A stretch of 64,000 nucleotides of DNA from Epiperipatus broadwayi (GCA_028023455.1 JAQFVV010006215.1:11143524-11207523), one strand, 5' to 3'; shown: positions 1 through 13,020, numbered from the stretch's first letter. Notes: generated by a model from the sequence alone, not told the origin. Translations and numbers: made by a program.

Positions 1-130
1 ATGTACATACATATATTGGTAATAGTTGATTACGCACACTCGCTGTGTGATGGCATTGTTGCTATGCAAAAACTATAAAATATGAACATTCCCAGGCCGT
101 ATTTTTTTTGCATTTTCTTTCTTTTTTCTT

Positions 131-359
131 AATAGTGATATTAGTGATTAAGCCAATGGACATGCACTTTAAAGATAATTTATAAATGAATATTCTCACT
201 TTTCCAGACACAAGATTTAGTTTTTTTTAGAAAAGATGGGTGATTCATTCCATCTTTTCTAAAAAAAACTATATCTTGTGTCTGGAAAAGTGGGAGTATT
301 CATTTATAATTTATCTTTAAAGTGCATGTGCATTGGCTTAATTACTAATATCACTATTA
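131..359. repeat. Long inverted repeat (foldback element), arms about 105-110 bp
   Basis: The left arm (about 131-240) and right arm (about 247-359) are reverse complements with few mismatches. The centre is GATGG / CCATC around 235-254. Each arm carries a distal AATAGTGATATTA block, a middle GTGCATGT-like block and a proximal TTCCAGACACAAGAT block. No open reading frame lies inside. This is a non-coding foldback or MITE-like repeat; I cannot identify the family. Confidence 0.75.
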
Positions 360-564
360 CAATATAAAAACATAGTGCTATATAAAATAATATATCATTA
401 TACATGTTTAATTTCAACTAAAGAATGACATATCGTAAATTAAAAGATTTCACAAGCATCATTCATTCAAGCAGAATAAATGTAATTTAAAGTGATTGCT
501 TAACATCTTCACGTTCTCATTTCAATATGCTTAAGATTTGCCCATACATAAATGTTTGGGTCAA

Positions 565-735
565 AAGGATGGGTAATCATTCCATCTTTTCTAAAAAACT
601 ATATCTTGTATCTGGAAAAGTGAGAGTATTCATTTCTAATTTATCTTTAAAGTGCATGTACATTGGCTTAATCACTAATATCACTATTACACTATAAAAC
701 TTAGTGCTATATAAAATAATATCTCATTATATATT
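565..735 (+). repeat. Second copy of the right half of the foldback repeat
   Basis: This stretch repeats the sequence of about 231-410, in the same orientation, at roughly 90% identity by eye. It keeps the GATGG..CCATC centre, the TCTGGAAAAGTG block, the TTATCTTTAAAGTGCATGT block and the downstream CTATATAAAATAATAT. The mirror-image left arm is missing, so this is a half-element. A direct copy next to the palindrome suggests local duplication. Confidence 0.7.
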
Positions 736-739
736 TCTT

Positions 740-1135
740 TTTTCTTATAAAAAAACACAGAATTTGTACTTTTTCAATACTTTTTTTATTAACCTCAACA
801 AATTTAGAACAAAAAAAATCAAACACAGAATTTGTAGTGTTTAAATATCTTTTTTTTTTTTATTAATATCAACAAATTTACAACTTATTACATTTTTGCA
901 GGGGGGGGGGTCTTTTTCTTTTTTAAATATAAAACTTAGTATGCTTATTGTAGCTGTTTTTTGGTTTCCGATTTTTGTTTAAAAAATAAATCCTAAAGTT
1001 AGTAAGCTTTTTTTTTTTTTGATTTCACTTTTTTTTTAAAATAACATAAATTTAAAACTTATTACGATTTTTTTTTTTGTTTTCACTTTGTTTTTTTAAA
1101 AACAACATCAACAAATTTTTCCACCAGTTCGAACC
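740..1135. repeat. Degenerate tandem repeat with long T tracts
   Basis: Units of about 60-90 bp recur imperfectly. They share an ACACAGAATTTGTA block, a run of 8-14 T, and a TCAACAAATTTA-like block (near 765-800, 820-890 and 1105-1120). A run of 10 G sits at 901-910. No coding potential is visible. Such homopolymers are also error-prone in assembly. Confidence 0.45.
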
Positions 1136-1953
1136 ATCACAGTCCACGTATATAATCAGAATAATTTATTTTAATATGTAATATATTTACGTGTATGTGT
1201 GGATATGTGTGCACATTTAATATATATTAAATGAAGTTGTGTAAACATTATTATGTGTGTAACCACTTACATACATATGCAAGAAAAGCCATAATGCAAT
1301 AGATTTAAAGAAGCAATACAACTCTTTTAAATTAATATAAATTTGAAATATTCTCAGTTAAAAACTCTTTATTTAAATGCATTGGTATACAAATTTCAAT
1401 TCCTGGGATAGTCTCACATACATATATAATATAATGTATACAAACTTAAACTCTTTTTAAAAAAAGTTATCTGTTTTTATAAAAAAAAGTTGTAAATTCT
1501 TGGGAAACCATCTGTAAGCAATCAGAAACAACCGAAATCAACCTATCCTTAGAGTCATATAGACATTGGCCCAGCTTGGGTAATCCATATTTAGTATAAT
1601 CATTGCAACCTTTGAACAATAATTAGAAACAATAAATTTTTTAAGATAGCAATTAATGAAACTTGGGATTAAAATTTTAAATGTATTTTAAAAATAAAAA
1701 CTTGCCTATTGCTTAAATTAAATTCTAAAATTCTAAATGCTTGTTAAATAATAACTTATTCAGTTATTATTCTATTACTTGCTAATATTTGTTTTATATA
1801 TGTTTACTTTATAACTCACCTGCGTGTGTCATTCAATGCACTTATGTTTATTTAATCTATATTTAAGAATTAAAATATATTAAATTATAAACAATGTGTT
1901 GCGTATCATTCGTAGTCCATTCCAAATCTTAGTTAAATTCCTTAATACTAGCG
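1136..1953. other. AT-rich non-coding stretch
   Basis: I see no gene, RNA or clear repeat here beyond short A/T runs. Confidence 0.6.
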
Positions 1954-2205
1954 TTAATTATTAATGTATGCACCAACAAATTTCACACTTATTATGGTTT
2001 CTTTTTTTTTGGTAAAAATAAATTTAAAACCAAATTGTTCACAGTTACAGTAATATATCAGACATATGGCTTGAACAAAGTGGTCCTTAATTGTGAGAAT
2101 CAAACGTCTAGGTTTTTCTGTGCCGTGTTTTTTGTCGGTTATCGTAAATACATTATTTGATGCATTACCTACTTCAAAGTATTGTTCAGTTATACCCTTT
2201 GACAA
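1954..2205 (-). CDS. Unrecognised 83-codon open frame, probably not a gene
   Basis: An uninterrupted minus-strand frame of 83 codons starts at an ATG. The translation is ordinary in composition and has two cysteines in an IYYCNCEQFGF segment, but I recognise no family. No splice signals or neighbouring coding exons were found. It might be a relic of a mobile element, an exon or chance. Listed only because its composition is less skewed than its surroundings. Confidence 0.15.
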   Translation of the reverse strand: MSKGITEQYFEVGNASNNVFTITDKKHGTEKPRRLILTIKDHFVQAICLIYYCNCEQFGFKFIFTKKKETIISVKFVGAYINN

Positions 2206-2402
2206 GGTTTTGCACCTTAAAACTTGACTACAGAAGTGTGTAAACCCTCTGATAATTATTGCTTGGTCAAATCGTGTGATTTCAATAAAAAAAAAATTAA
2301 ACTTTATTTACAATTAACGATTTATACATAATTGTAAGACACACCCCTTCACATGACACTGTAAAAAAGCGTGAAGTGTGCAAATTCACAGAAATAATTT
2401 AC

Positions 2403-2416
2403 TGCTCTTCCGATCT
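2403..2416 (+). other. Probable Illumina adapter remnant in the assembly
   Basis: The 14 bases TGCTCTTCCGATCT are identical to the 3' end of the standard Illumina sequencing adapters. In DNA this AT-rich a chance match is very unlikely. Flanking bases do not extend the adapter. This marks a probable chimeric or untrimmed read join, about 530 bp before the N gap. Confidence 0.75.
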
Positions 2417-2949
2417 ACATAGCCTCCAATGTGTATTACAACAGAACTGTTGTATACATGTAACACATGACCATGAAAATACCTTTGGCTGCGTAAACAG
2501 CATTTTTATGTGTTTTAGCACATAAATCATACCATTACACAGCATATGTGTCTAATCAACAAATAAATACCCATATATGCATAATGGCTGCTACAATGAA
2601 GACTACTAAATGTGAATAATTTGTGCAATGAATACTTTTTTCTTATCAAATTAAAAGTTTCTTACAATGAAAACATCTTTATCATATTTTCTAAGATTTA
2701 AGTTATCAATTTAATTTATTTATCCTTTACTTGTACTTTTTAATATAAAAAAATGTATTTATATTTTTAATTATTTTATTACAAATTTATAATTAGCTTA
2801 GACATAAGCTGAAAATAATATTAAGGAAACTGATTAACATTGTCTCTTAAGAACAATGCTAAGTGACATTAAATGAGATAGGATATGTATATGGAAGATG
2901 TTCCACAGTTGTTGTTTTTTGAGAAGCATAGAAGAAATCTGAGTCAAAA

Positions 2950-3449
2950 NNNNNNNNNNNNNNNNNNNNNNNNNNNNNNNNNNNNNNNNNNNNNNNNNNN
3001 NNNNNNNNNNNNNNNNNNNNNNNNNNNNNNNNNNNNNNNNNNNNNNNNNNNNNNNNNNNNNNNNNNNNNNNNNNNNNNNNNNNNNNNNNNNNNNNNNNNN
3101 NNNNNNNNNNNNNNNNNNNNNNNNNNNNNNNNNNNNNNNNNNNNNNNNNNNNNNNNNNNNNNNNNNNNNNNNNNNNNNNNNNNNNNNNNNNNNNNNNNNN
3201 NNNNNNNNNNNNNNNNNNNNNNNNNNNNNNNNNNNNNNNNNNNNNNNNNNNNNNNNNNNNNNNNNNNNNNNNNNNNNNNNNNNNNNNNNNNNNNNNNNNN
3301 NNNNNNNNNNNNNNNNNNNNNNNNNNNNNNNNNNNNNNNNNNNNNNNNNNNNNNNNNNNNNNNNNNNNNNNNNNNNNNNNNNNNNNNNNNNNNNNNNNNN
3401 NNNNNNNNNNNNNNNNNNNNNNNNNNNNNNNNNNNNNNNNNNNNNNNNN
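2950..3449. other. Assembly gap of exactly 500 N
   Basis: The run of N is exactly 500 long, a round number that may be a scaffolding placeholder, so the true distance between flanks may be unknown. Open frames that span it are artefacts. Confidence 0.98.
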
Positions 3450-4640
3450 TTCTAGACAACAAAACAAAAAATATTCCATTTCTAATTATTATCAAATTCT
3501 GAAGAATATTTTATCATTATAAAACAACAAGAATTAAACAACATGGTAATACTAAAATGATTAATATTCAAGATTCTACTTCTTCAAAACTGCTTAGAAT
3601 AATTTTACAAGATGTTTTTATGAATTAATATGGCAGTAAAAAATCAAAAAATCAATGGAGGTTATTTAACTCATCTAGCATTTTTAGACTGCTTTCATAA
3701 ATAATACTTCAGAGTTTCATAGAATATTACAAGAATTATCAGATGAAAACAAAAATATGACTAAAGATCAATGTTTATATTCCTAATGCATATAGAAGTT
3801 TAATAAAAAAGATTATTCATAAAATTAAACTTGGGTGGAATGTTTTTAGAAAACTGACTATGTGAATAAAAAGAAAAAATTATAAATATATGTATTTTAT
3901 TAGTATTTATTTAGAAATCTAAGACTTGGTCACTAAAGAAATATTGATACAAAGACTACAGATTGCACAATAAATATAAAAAGAAAAATGTTGTGAGTAA
4001 TAAGAAGGCATTGAAAACAATGATTTTATATTGAAAAGGCAAACAAGTGTAACTGACATCATCAAAATAAAAAAACTAAAATAAAATTGTTTTGGATAAG
4101 CTGATTAAAAACAACAATAATTAGAAATTAAAATCTTAAACTAAATTTTATAAGTTTGTATAAGACTTAGAAAGATACCATATGTGAGATGGCTGGATGA
4201 ATTTAGAACATTTGTTGTCATGCAGAGAAGAGGGATTAAAATTGGAGATCTTTTTCTTGCTGCAGTAGACCAATAGCTGTAAAGTGACTGATGATTTATA
4301 TATGAAATTATTTAGTGATTCATCACTCTAATAGAAAAAATGTAAAATGTCAACTCATGATGCATTTTGATATGCAATCAGACTTCATAAATGTCATTCA
4401 CTTAATATCTGAAACCTATAATTAAATAGAAGTAGTAACATATATTCAATATGTGCAGATAAACAGAACACAATATTTTGCAAGGGACTGGATAGAGGAC
4501 AGCCTTACCATGGCAACTCTACAAATAGTATGCATTAGTATGTAAAATGAATCTTCTCTTCATTTAAATAAACTCCTGGTTATTAATAAATTATAAAACA
4601 CACAATAAAGGTATTTTTTGTTGTACATCTCTATAATCCT
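3450..4640. other. AT-rich non-coding stretch
   Basis: No recognisable gene or RNA. The part after about 4200 could be degraded 5' sequence of the LINE that starts near 4970, but I could not read an endonuclease domain in it. Confidence 0.5.
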
Positions 4641-4647
4641 AGACTAA

Positions 4648-4731
4648 ATATCTCCCATAATATCACCACAAGTCATGCTAACATATAATAAAAGGTATTA
4701 GCATGAGTTATGGTGATATTATGGGAGATAT
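4648..4731. repeat. Hairpin: 34-bp inverted repeat
   Basis: The arms 4648-4681 and 4698-4731 are reverse complements with few mismatches, around a 16-bp A/T loop. The arm core reads ATATCTCCCATAATATCACC. It resembles the tip of a small MITE. No flanking duplication was identified. Confidence 0.7.
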
Positions 4732-4969
4732 CTAATCCAAGACTTGAGAGATGGGTGCCGTTGAAATGAAAAATGACCACATGATGTGGCCACCACAGAA
4801 CACTATAAATGCCAGGTATACTCTCTACAAAGTAATATTCTCTTTATATAGTGTAGCGGTACAAGTTGACATATATACAATCTTTATGATCACTAGAGAA
4901 GAATTAGAATCTTGAATAGATATGTAATGGATATAGAAAAGATGTTAGATGTGAAGGACAAGGGGGATA

Positions 4970-6586
4970 GGAAATATGAAAACATATAGTAATGGGAATA
5001 TTAGGTTTACAGAAAATGAACTGAATGAGGCAGGGAAGAAATTGAAAAGTAGAAAGACAAGTGATTTAGATGGATGGTGCAGCAGAGATGGTAATGAATT
5101 TAGGGCATAGGGCAAAAGTAAAGCTATTATCATGTTTTAATAAGATGGCACAGAAGAGTTTTTCCGAATAGTTGAAGTAATACAAGAGTATGATTATTAT
5201 TTAAAGGAAAGGGTAAGGATAATAGAAACTTAAATAATTATAGACCGATAGTGGTAATATCAGTTTTATATAAAGTTTTTTCATATATGGTGGCTGAAAG
5301 AGTTGCAAATGGATGGAAGAAAACAGTGTAGTGGGGGAAATGCAAGGCAGTTTTAGGTCAGATAGGTGTATAGAAGATAGTTTATTTGTAGATACACAAC
5401 TTATGGATATGAGTAGGAATTCAGGTAGACAGTTATATATGATTTTTATAGATATAGAGAAGGCATATGATAGAGTAAATAGAAATAGATTATGGGTAAG
5501 TTTAGCAAATTTGGGAATGGATGAAGTCTTAGTGGATATTATTAAGAGATTATATGAAAATAATTATTATACATATAAATTAGAGGATATAGAATCAGTT
5601 AAAGCTAAAAATGGGGTGGGACTGAGGCAAAGATGCCCTATGTTTCCTATTTTGTTTTTGCTGTAATTGAGTAAAATGGAGAGAGCAATAGAAAGACTAG
5701 GAAGAGGGATAGAGATACCGTTAATAGGTGGCAAGGGAGTATATACTTTGTCGGGACTTTTTTTTGCAGATGATAACTTTTTGTGTGCAGAAAGAAGAGA
5801 AGATATGGAAGTTATGCTGAGGACATGCACAAGTATGGGTAAAGAGATGGGGATTAAATTTAGTGAAGAAAAATTGAATATAATGATGGTTAATACTAGG
5901 GCAAGACAAAGATTTTTATTGGGGGATATAAAGTTAAGTGTGGTGAATAGATATAGGTATTTGGGAATCATCTTAAGTAATCAGAAAAATTGTTTGGATG
6001 AATGGGAGAAAAAATTGATAAATGAAGCAAAGAAAAGAAAGGAATTGATAAAGAAATTAACATTATTTTCATATAATAAATATGATATAGCTAGGAGTGT
6101 ATGGAAGGAAGTTTCTGTAGCAGGGTTAATATACGTAACTGATGAGTTGTGTGTTAGTAAAGGGATATTAGATTACTTAGAAAAAGTGCAAAGGAAAGTA
6201 GAAAGACATGCATTAGATGCAGATGTGTGGACAGCAAAGGAGGCAATTCAAGGAGAAATGGGATGGTCAAGCTTTTATATGAGAGATGCAAAAAGCAAAA
6301 TGAAAATGTTCAGTAGATTGCAGTTTATGGATAATAAAAGAATAGCCAAAACAGTATTTAATTGGGTTATGAGTAAAGCGAAGGCAACAAGATGGGTAAG
6401 AAAGGTAATGCGGTATACAGAAGATTTGGATAAAGACTATATCAGTATATTTGTACAAAAAGTGGGAAGATTGTGTTAGGAAGATTATTGAGTGCTATAG
6501 TGGTAAGGAATGGGATAGAAGAATAAAGAATAGGGAGTTGGAGAGATGGAGAACTAGTATGTAGAGTAATAAGAGTTTAAATATAT
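4970..6586 (+). pseudogene. LINE-A reverse transcriptase, 5' portion, interrupted at its 3' end by Gypsy-2
   Basis: This is a non-LTR retrotransposon reverse transcriptase that has lost its frame. A first frame (about 5203-5315) gives NNYRPIVVISVLYKVFS, the conserved fingers motif. The next runs 5313-6479 in a single frame broken only by a TAA at 5664-5666. It contains FIDIEKAYDRV (palm aspartate, near 5442-5480), a GLRQRCP block (family usually GVRQGCP) and FFADD (catalytic pair, about 5761-5775). Another shift at about 6470 leads into KIIECYSGKEWDRR and an in-frame TAG at about 6561. The reading ends exactly where a TGTGACAG LTR begins at 6587. The C-terminal part resumes at 19978. The element is dead. 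The clade is not certain; general features fit the Jockey/CR1/RTE side of the LINE tree. Confidence 0.85.
6581..6586 (+). repeat. Left target-site duplication of Gypsy-2
   Basis: ATATAT immediately precedes the TGTGACAG start of the 5' LTR. It matches ATATAT at 19972-19977, directly after the CA end of the 3' LTR. The AT-rich sequence alone would be weak evidence, but the LINE reading frame resumes just after the second copy. Confidence 0.6.
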
Positions 6587-6649
6587 TGTGACAGTCAGTC
6601 TTAAATGACTGGCACAAATATGGCTGCAAGCATAGTTGCAGCCTGAATA

Positions 6650-6720
<71 letters not shown>

Positions 6721-7269
6721 AAATAATAAAAGGTTGGTCTGTGTAAGTATACTTTCTCTTCGTTTGCTCACAAAATATATTTTAAATTAAAAAAAAAAGA
6801 TAAATGGTGATGATACATTTTAAATGTACAATCATATACATTTAAAGTGAAAGGCATATTTTTTTTTCTGTTTTAATAAATGTATCATTTTGATATGGTG
6901 GAAGGGATATAAAATTATACTGGGAAAGTTAAGTGTAAAAACCCAGCAATTAAATATGTTTTCTTTTTAAATTATCAAATTTCGATGTATATTTTTATTT
7001 TTGGATTACGTGTTGAAAATAAATTCATGTACAAAGTTTTTAAAATAATGTTAACCTTGTTACAACATGTAATCTTTATAAAATTTTTGTTTTCTTAGTT
7101 AATTATGGTTTTGATGACCACAGGCAAGTCAGTGACTTTTCTCTTTTGTTATAATATTTTTAGAGAAAATTGTAAAAGCATATGAATAGTCAGTCATTTG
7201 GCTTGACACCTGCAGATTAAAAATTAATTAAAACATGGGATAGGAATGTGAATCACTAATGGTTTAAAA
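6587..7269 (+). repeat. Gypsy-2 5' LTR, truncated
   Basis: It aligns over about 680 bp with 8792-9522. Shared blocks include the TGTGACAGTCAGTC start, a GGCTGCA..TGCAGCC hairpin followed by AATAAA, an (AT)n tract, GTATACTTTCTCTT, and CAGTCATT(T/C)GGCTTGACACC. Identity stops near 7270, where the retained integrase part starts. Differences include a 4-bp TTCT present only in the right copy and a shorter (AT)n. Confidence 0.8.
6652..6717. repeat. (AT)n microsatellite in Gypsy-2 5' LTR
   Basis: About 33 AT repeats lie at the same LTR position as the longer tract at 8862-8969, so the tract is part of the LTR and has changed length since insertion. Confidence 0.95.
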
Positions 7270-7280
7270 GACAACAAAAG

Positions 7281-7946
7281 AAATTATTAGGGTATTAGAC
7301 TCTCTGCATTTCCTGCGGGTCGGAAAGCCAAAATCAATTTTATCTGATCATGGAACCCCATTTGTATCAGAGGAATGGAATAAATGGACAGCAAGGTGAG
7401 AAATTAAACACACCCTTACATCCATCAGGAACCCCCAAAGCAATCCATGCAAACGGGTTATGAGGGAATTGGGAAGACTGTTCCACACATACCTGCCCAC
7501 AAATCATAAGGATGGGTCAAACAATTGCCACTGATACTCAATTTTATTAATTGGTCAGCAAACAAATCTACAGGACTCCCGCCAATACAGCTGCATTTCA
7601 GAAAACCAGTTCCAAAACTATTCGAAACTGAATTCCCAGGGAACATAGAAAAAGCCATCGACATGGAGAAGGACAAGGGAAAAGCATGGGCTCAGATGTG
7701 GAAAATGAGCCACCAAAGACAAAAAAGAAAACCCCCATCACAGCACCAGTTCAAGGTCAGTTATAAAGTGATGGTTCATACACCCCATATCAGCGTCTCA
7801 GAAAAATCTCAATTTAAAAAATTTTTCAACTTATATGAAGGTCCATTTGAAATTGTAGAATGCTGTGGTGACAGCGCATTCCGGCTGAAGACTGAGCAGG
7901 GAATCAAGGGCTCATACAATGCCTGCACATTGAAACCTGTTGGGTA
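7281..7946 (+). pseudogene. Gypsy-2 integrase, catalytic-core end and C-terminal domain
   Basis: Translation from about 7293 gives RVGKPKSILSDHGTPFVS, which holds the second aspartate of the DDE integrase core, then an in-frame TGA near 7397. It continues with NPQSNPCKRVMRELGRLF, the position of the third catalytic residue. In Gypsy-1 that residue is glutamate (NPCEW); here it is lysine. A shift leads to an open frame from 7525 to 7946 covering the C-terminal region, ending ..FKKFFNLYEGPFEIV.. and a TAG stop. The first aspartate, zinc finger and all upstream pol domains are absent. The same motifs in Gypsy-1 show the two elements belong to related lineages. Non-functional. Confidence 0.85.
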
Positions 7947-8775
7947 GGCAACCATTAAAACACTACAGTCAATACATTTTTATTTTTGTATATATGTATA
8001 TATTTAAGATTTTTATTTCCATTATTAATAACACTCGTATATAGTCGAATATATAAACTAATATTTCTTTTTAAATATATAATAAACTAGTGTATTTTTT
8101 AGTATTATTGTATATAGCTAAATATAACTTAGTATATCCCTTAAGATTTTTATTTTCAGTATTAGTGACACAACTGTATATATATATATATAATTAAGTA
8201 TAAACTAATATTTCATTTTAAATTTGTAATGAACTAGTATATTCATATATATTACTTATAATACTTCATTCATATACACTTTAATGCAAGTAATTTTCTT
8301 AACCTTCTTTATTTTCTTACAGTTTCGACTGTCCAGCAATCTTCGTCAGAGCTACAAGATTTGAACAATACAAATACATAATTATCATTTCCGATATATA
8401 TGTATAAATCCTATATAAATCAAATATATATATATATATATATCTCCATCATTTTACATACATATATATAAAATAAACACATACATATCAAAATATAGAC
8501 ATATACTTTCTTCATATATATACACATATATAAATCTATATGACCCCCAGACATATATATAATCCATATCTACATCTATATATACATATGCATATCCAAT
8601 ACTTAGACATACCTCTTTTAAACATACATCTATATACAGATATACATACACCTATAGACATATATAAAATCCTCATATATCTTTACTAATACTAGTATAT
8701 TCATCAATAATATTATATATAAGTAAAAGTAATTTAATATAGACTTTAAATGGTTAACCCATTTAGAAGTCTCAT
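7947..8775. other. Gypsy-2 3' non-coding region, rich in TATA/ACATAT low complexity
   Basis: After the integrase stop there is no reading frame before the 3' LTR; there is no envelope gene. The region 8400-8710 consists largely of ACATATATA-type low-complexity sequence. A hammerhead-core-like motif lies on the minus strand at 8323-8349. Confidence 0.6.
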
Positions 8776-8776
8776 T

Positions 8777-8791
8777 AAGGGAGGGGGGTAT
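8777..8791 (+). promoter_or_regulatory. Gypsy-2 polypurine tract
   Basis: AAGGGAGGGGGG directly precedes the TGTGACAG start of the 3' LTR, separated by TAT. This is the expected place and composition for the plus-strand primer of an LTR retrotransposon. The Gypsy-1 tract has the same layout. Confidence 0.75.
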
Positions 8792-10376
<1,585 letters not shown>

Positions 10377-12343
10377 TGTAACCATCCCCTCAACGGCTTC
10401 TGTGCTGAAAGCACATTAAAGTCACTCCTATGAATCTGCTGTGTTCTTGCATCTGGGGGGGTTACATAATGTTCGGTGAAGATAATTTCAAACACATATA
10501 CACGTACGCTTTTATTTATTTATACGTAAATTCGGGTCGAATCCAAGTAGTAGGCGCCAGGAGAACTTTACAAGAGTCCGCCACATATGTGCATAAGCTC
10601 ACTCAACTATATCACAAAACATGCCCGTGCATCACTCCAGTCGGAAGCAGGAAACGAACACAGCCAATATCACCTTTCAAATTATATCGCATATGTGACC
10701 TTTCAATCGCGATCAATCAGACTTATCGTATTAGGGCCCGCCCTATATCCCACAGAACAAATCAATCAAAGCTTAATATTAATCTAAGAAAGGTATGATA
10801 ATATAACATAAGTTTAATCAAATCCCAAGTTTAATCAAATCCCAACACCAAAATATCAAACGCATTCATTCATAACAAAAAACACATTGGATCACTCCAA
10901 CACTCATTCCCTATCATATAAATGTGAGTTGAAATTCCAATCAATCAATAACAAAATGCTAATTAAATAAATGGTTTATTTGAATCTATTTAATAACAAT
11001 TTTATGCCGGTATATGACTGGCAAGCCGAGATAAATTAACTATAGAATTAAATGAGACTTCGCACATATATTAAAGGATGTTTATTTGTAGACAAACTTA
11101 TTCTGGTTAAGTTCTTTAATCATTCATTTATGGTCATGAGTAATTTTATCATTTAGCTAAATGTTTTTCACTAGTTATTGTTTTTAAAGTTTATCTACTC
11201 TGGTGCATAAGTGAGTACGATTAATTTAAAGATAGCTACCTGTGGAACGTAGACAGCCGGTAAGAAGGATCCTGAGCGATGATTTCTTCTTTAACTAAGC
11301 ATTCTGGCAATTTGCGAGGTCTCAAAAGCGTGTGTGGTCCTTAGGTGAAGTTTCTCCGGTGTTACGAGCATCCTAGGGGCAATCAGCTGAACGGAGCGCG
11401 GAGGTCCGGCGGTCAAGCCGCGAATTTTAGGTTCAGCAACGCATCTCCATTATACTATTATACGAAAGTTAGATCTTATTTCTACTGGTAAAAAGAAAAC
11501 TTTCTTTACCAAATCAGCAACTTAATTATTCCAAGCACATCGGTGATTCTGCTAATTCTTTTTTCCTTTCGCAATTCACCTTGTAATTTCTCTCTTCTCC
11601 CCCCTCACACCTTGAATTTTTTTCATCCAATCTCCCCCTTGCACCTGTGAGTCCCTTCATCCAATAGGTCCATCGAGTATTAACTTAATTCAGCGATTTC
11701 TGGGATCGTTTGCACCACTTTGGAATTTAACTCAATTTGGCCATTTTTCAGGCATTGTTTAGCTGGAGACAGAAGTCTGGGTTGTACAATAGCAGTGTAC
11801 ACTTTTTCTCACTTCTGTTTCTAAATTCGGCTTATTTTATCTAGACCTTACCGACATATATCCGGCTTATTGTTTCATTTTTACTAATTTTACATTTACT
11901 AATTACCCCCCCCCATTGAAAATAATTTTAGATCGCTTGGAATTTCAGAACATGTTGCAAATTAATCAATTCATTTTCTCTTTATGTTCAAACATGATTT
12001 AAATGACTTAATAAAATGTCAAACCTGTGTTCAATCATTCATCTTTCTTTTTTAAAAAAAAAACAAAAAAAAAAACAAACTTACAACTAATGATTACATA
12101 TTTATTCTCAAAAACAACAAAATAACAAAAAAAAAAACTCTTTTACTCTTATTTCAATAAATTTGACAGGTACTCTTATATAGCTGCGATCGTGTTCTAG
12201 AAACGGGTGTTTCTCGTTCATTATTAAAGCAAAACCTTTTTTTTAAGAGAGTTGTACCTGTCATTCATTTCGTCAATTGCATATATATTTAATCTAACAT
12301 CATATGCCTGGATTCAAATCCCATGTAACGCTATTCCGTTACA
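10377..12343 (-). repeat. Gypsy-1 3' LTR
   Basis: It is nearly identical to 16678-18623. It differs by scattered single bases, clustered transitions in the first 40 bp, and a 17-bp tandem duplication at 10811-10844 that the other LTR has only once. An apparent frame at 10430-10798 occurs in both LTRs but lacks family similarity I can recognise. Confidence 0.92.
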
Positions 12344-12362
12344 TATCTCCCCGCCCGGTGTA
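12344..12362 (-). promoter_or_regulatory. Gypsy-1 polypurine tract
   Basis: On the minus strand the sequence before the 3' LTR reads GGGCGGGGAGATA, then TGTAACG. Its position and purine content fit the plus-strand primer. The Gypsy-2 tract is similar (G-rich, three to four A/T, then TG). Confidence 0.65.
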
Positions 12363-12462
12363 GAGTAAAATCCGAGGTTGCGGATTTTAGCTCTGAGAAG
12401 GAGCCAAGTTATTCGGCCCTCTTCAGTGCCCTTGCATTGAAAGTCCCCTTAATCACCTTTCC

Positions 12463-13020
12463 TCATGCCAGTACAAAGGCATTATTCCCATATGCCCTGA
12501 TGATCTCGTATGGGCCATCGTAGAGGTCAAGGAATTTCTTAAATATGTTCTGTTCTGGCCGGCTGACCGGATTTGATCTTACCATAACTCTGTCTCCCAC
12601 AGTGAATGTGTTTTGGATTGGCCTATCGGTCTGCCTTCGCTTTTCCCCCATATGTTCTAATCTCCATAATGCTACCTGGTTATCATGTTTTCGGTCCACT
12701 CTCCCGGTCCGGATCGCAGGTCTATCATCGTAAGGATACGGTATCGGTCGTCCGTAATGAAGTCGACTTGGTTCAAGCCCAGTGGACTCATTTTTTGAGG
12801 TATTGATCATATCAACGATCCGGGGAATTTCCTGAACCCATTTCCGATGATCTCCCGCAGTGTACACATGGAATAGCCGCCCCAACTCACGCATCACCCA
12901 CTCGCATGGGTTGCTTTGCGGATTCGGATAGACGTCATATGATGTTTGACCCCAATTCGGTTCACCCATTGCCTCCACGTCCTTGATACAAAGGGCGTAC
13001 CATGATCTGATAAAATGCAC
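12463..13020 (-). pseudogene. Gypsy-1 integrase, C-terminal part
   Basis: This frame overlaps the preceding one and is offset from it. It carries YPNPQSNPCEWVMRELGRLF, including the catalytic glutamate of the DDE triad. The C-terminal domain follows, with VGDRVMVRSNPVS and FKKFLDLYDGPYEI, closely matching the Gypsy-2 remnant at 7525-7946. The frame change from the upstream integrase lies about 12900-12960. Whether that shift is a real mutation or an assembly error cannot be told from the sequence. Confidence 0.88.

Noticed and set aside
2859-3502. Three open frames across the N gap
   Set aside because: They consist almost entirely of unknown residues from the 500-N run.
10430-10798. 122-codon frame in the Gypsy-1 3' LTR, repeated in the 5' LTR at 16742-17098
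   Set aside because: It is present in both LTRs only because the LTRs are copies; the translation resembles no family and indels between LTRs are not codon-sized.
12344-12462. Possible envelope gene in Gypsy-1
   Set aside because: Only about 120 bp separate the integrase end from the 3' LTR; no room for env.
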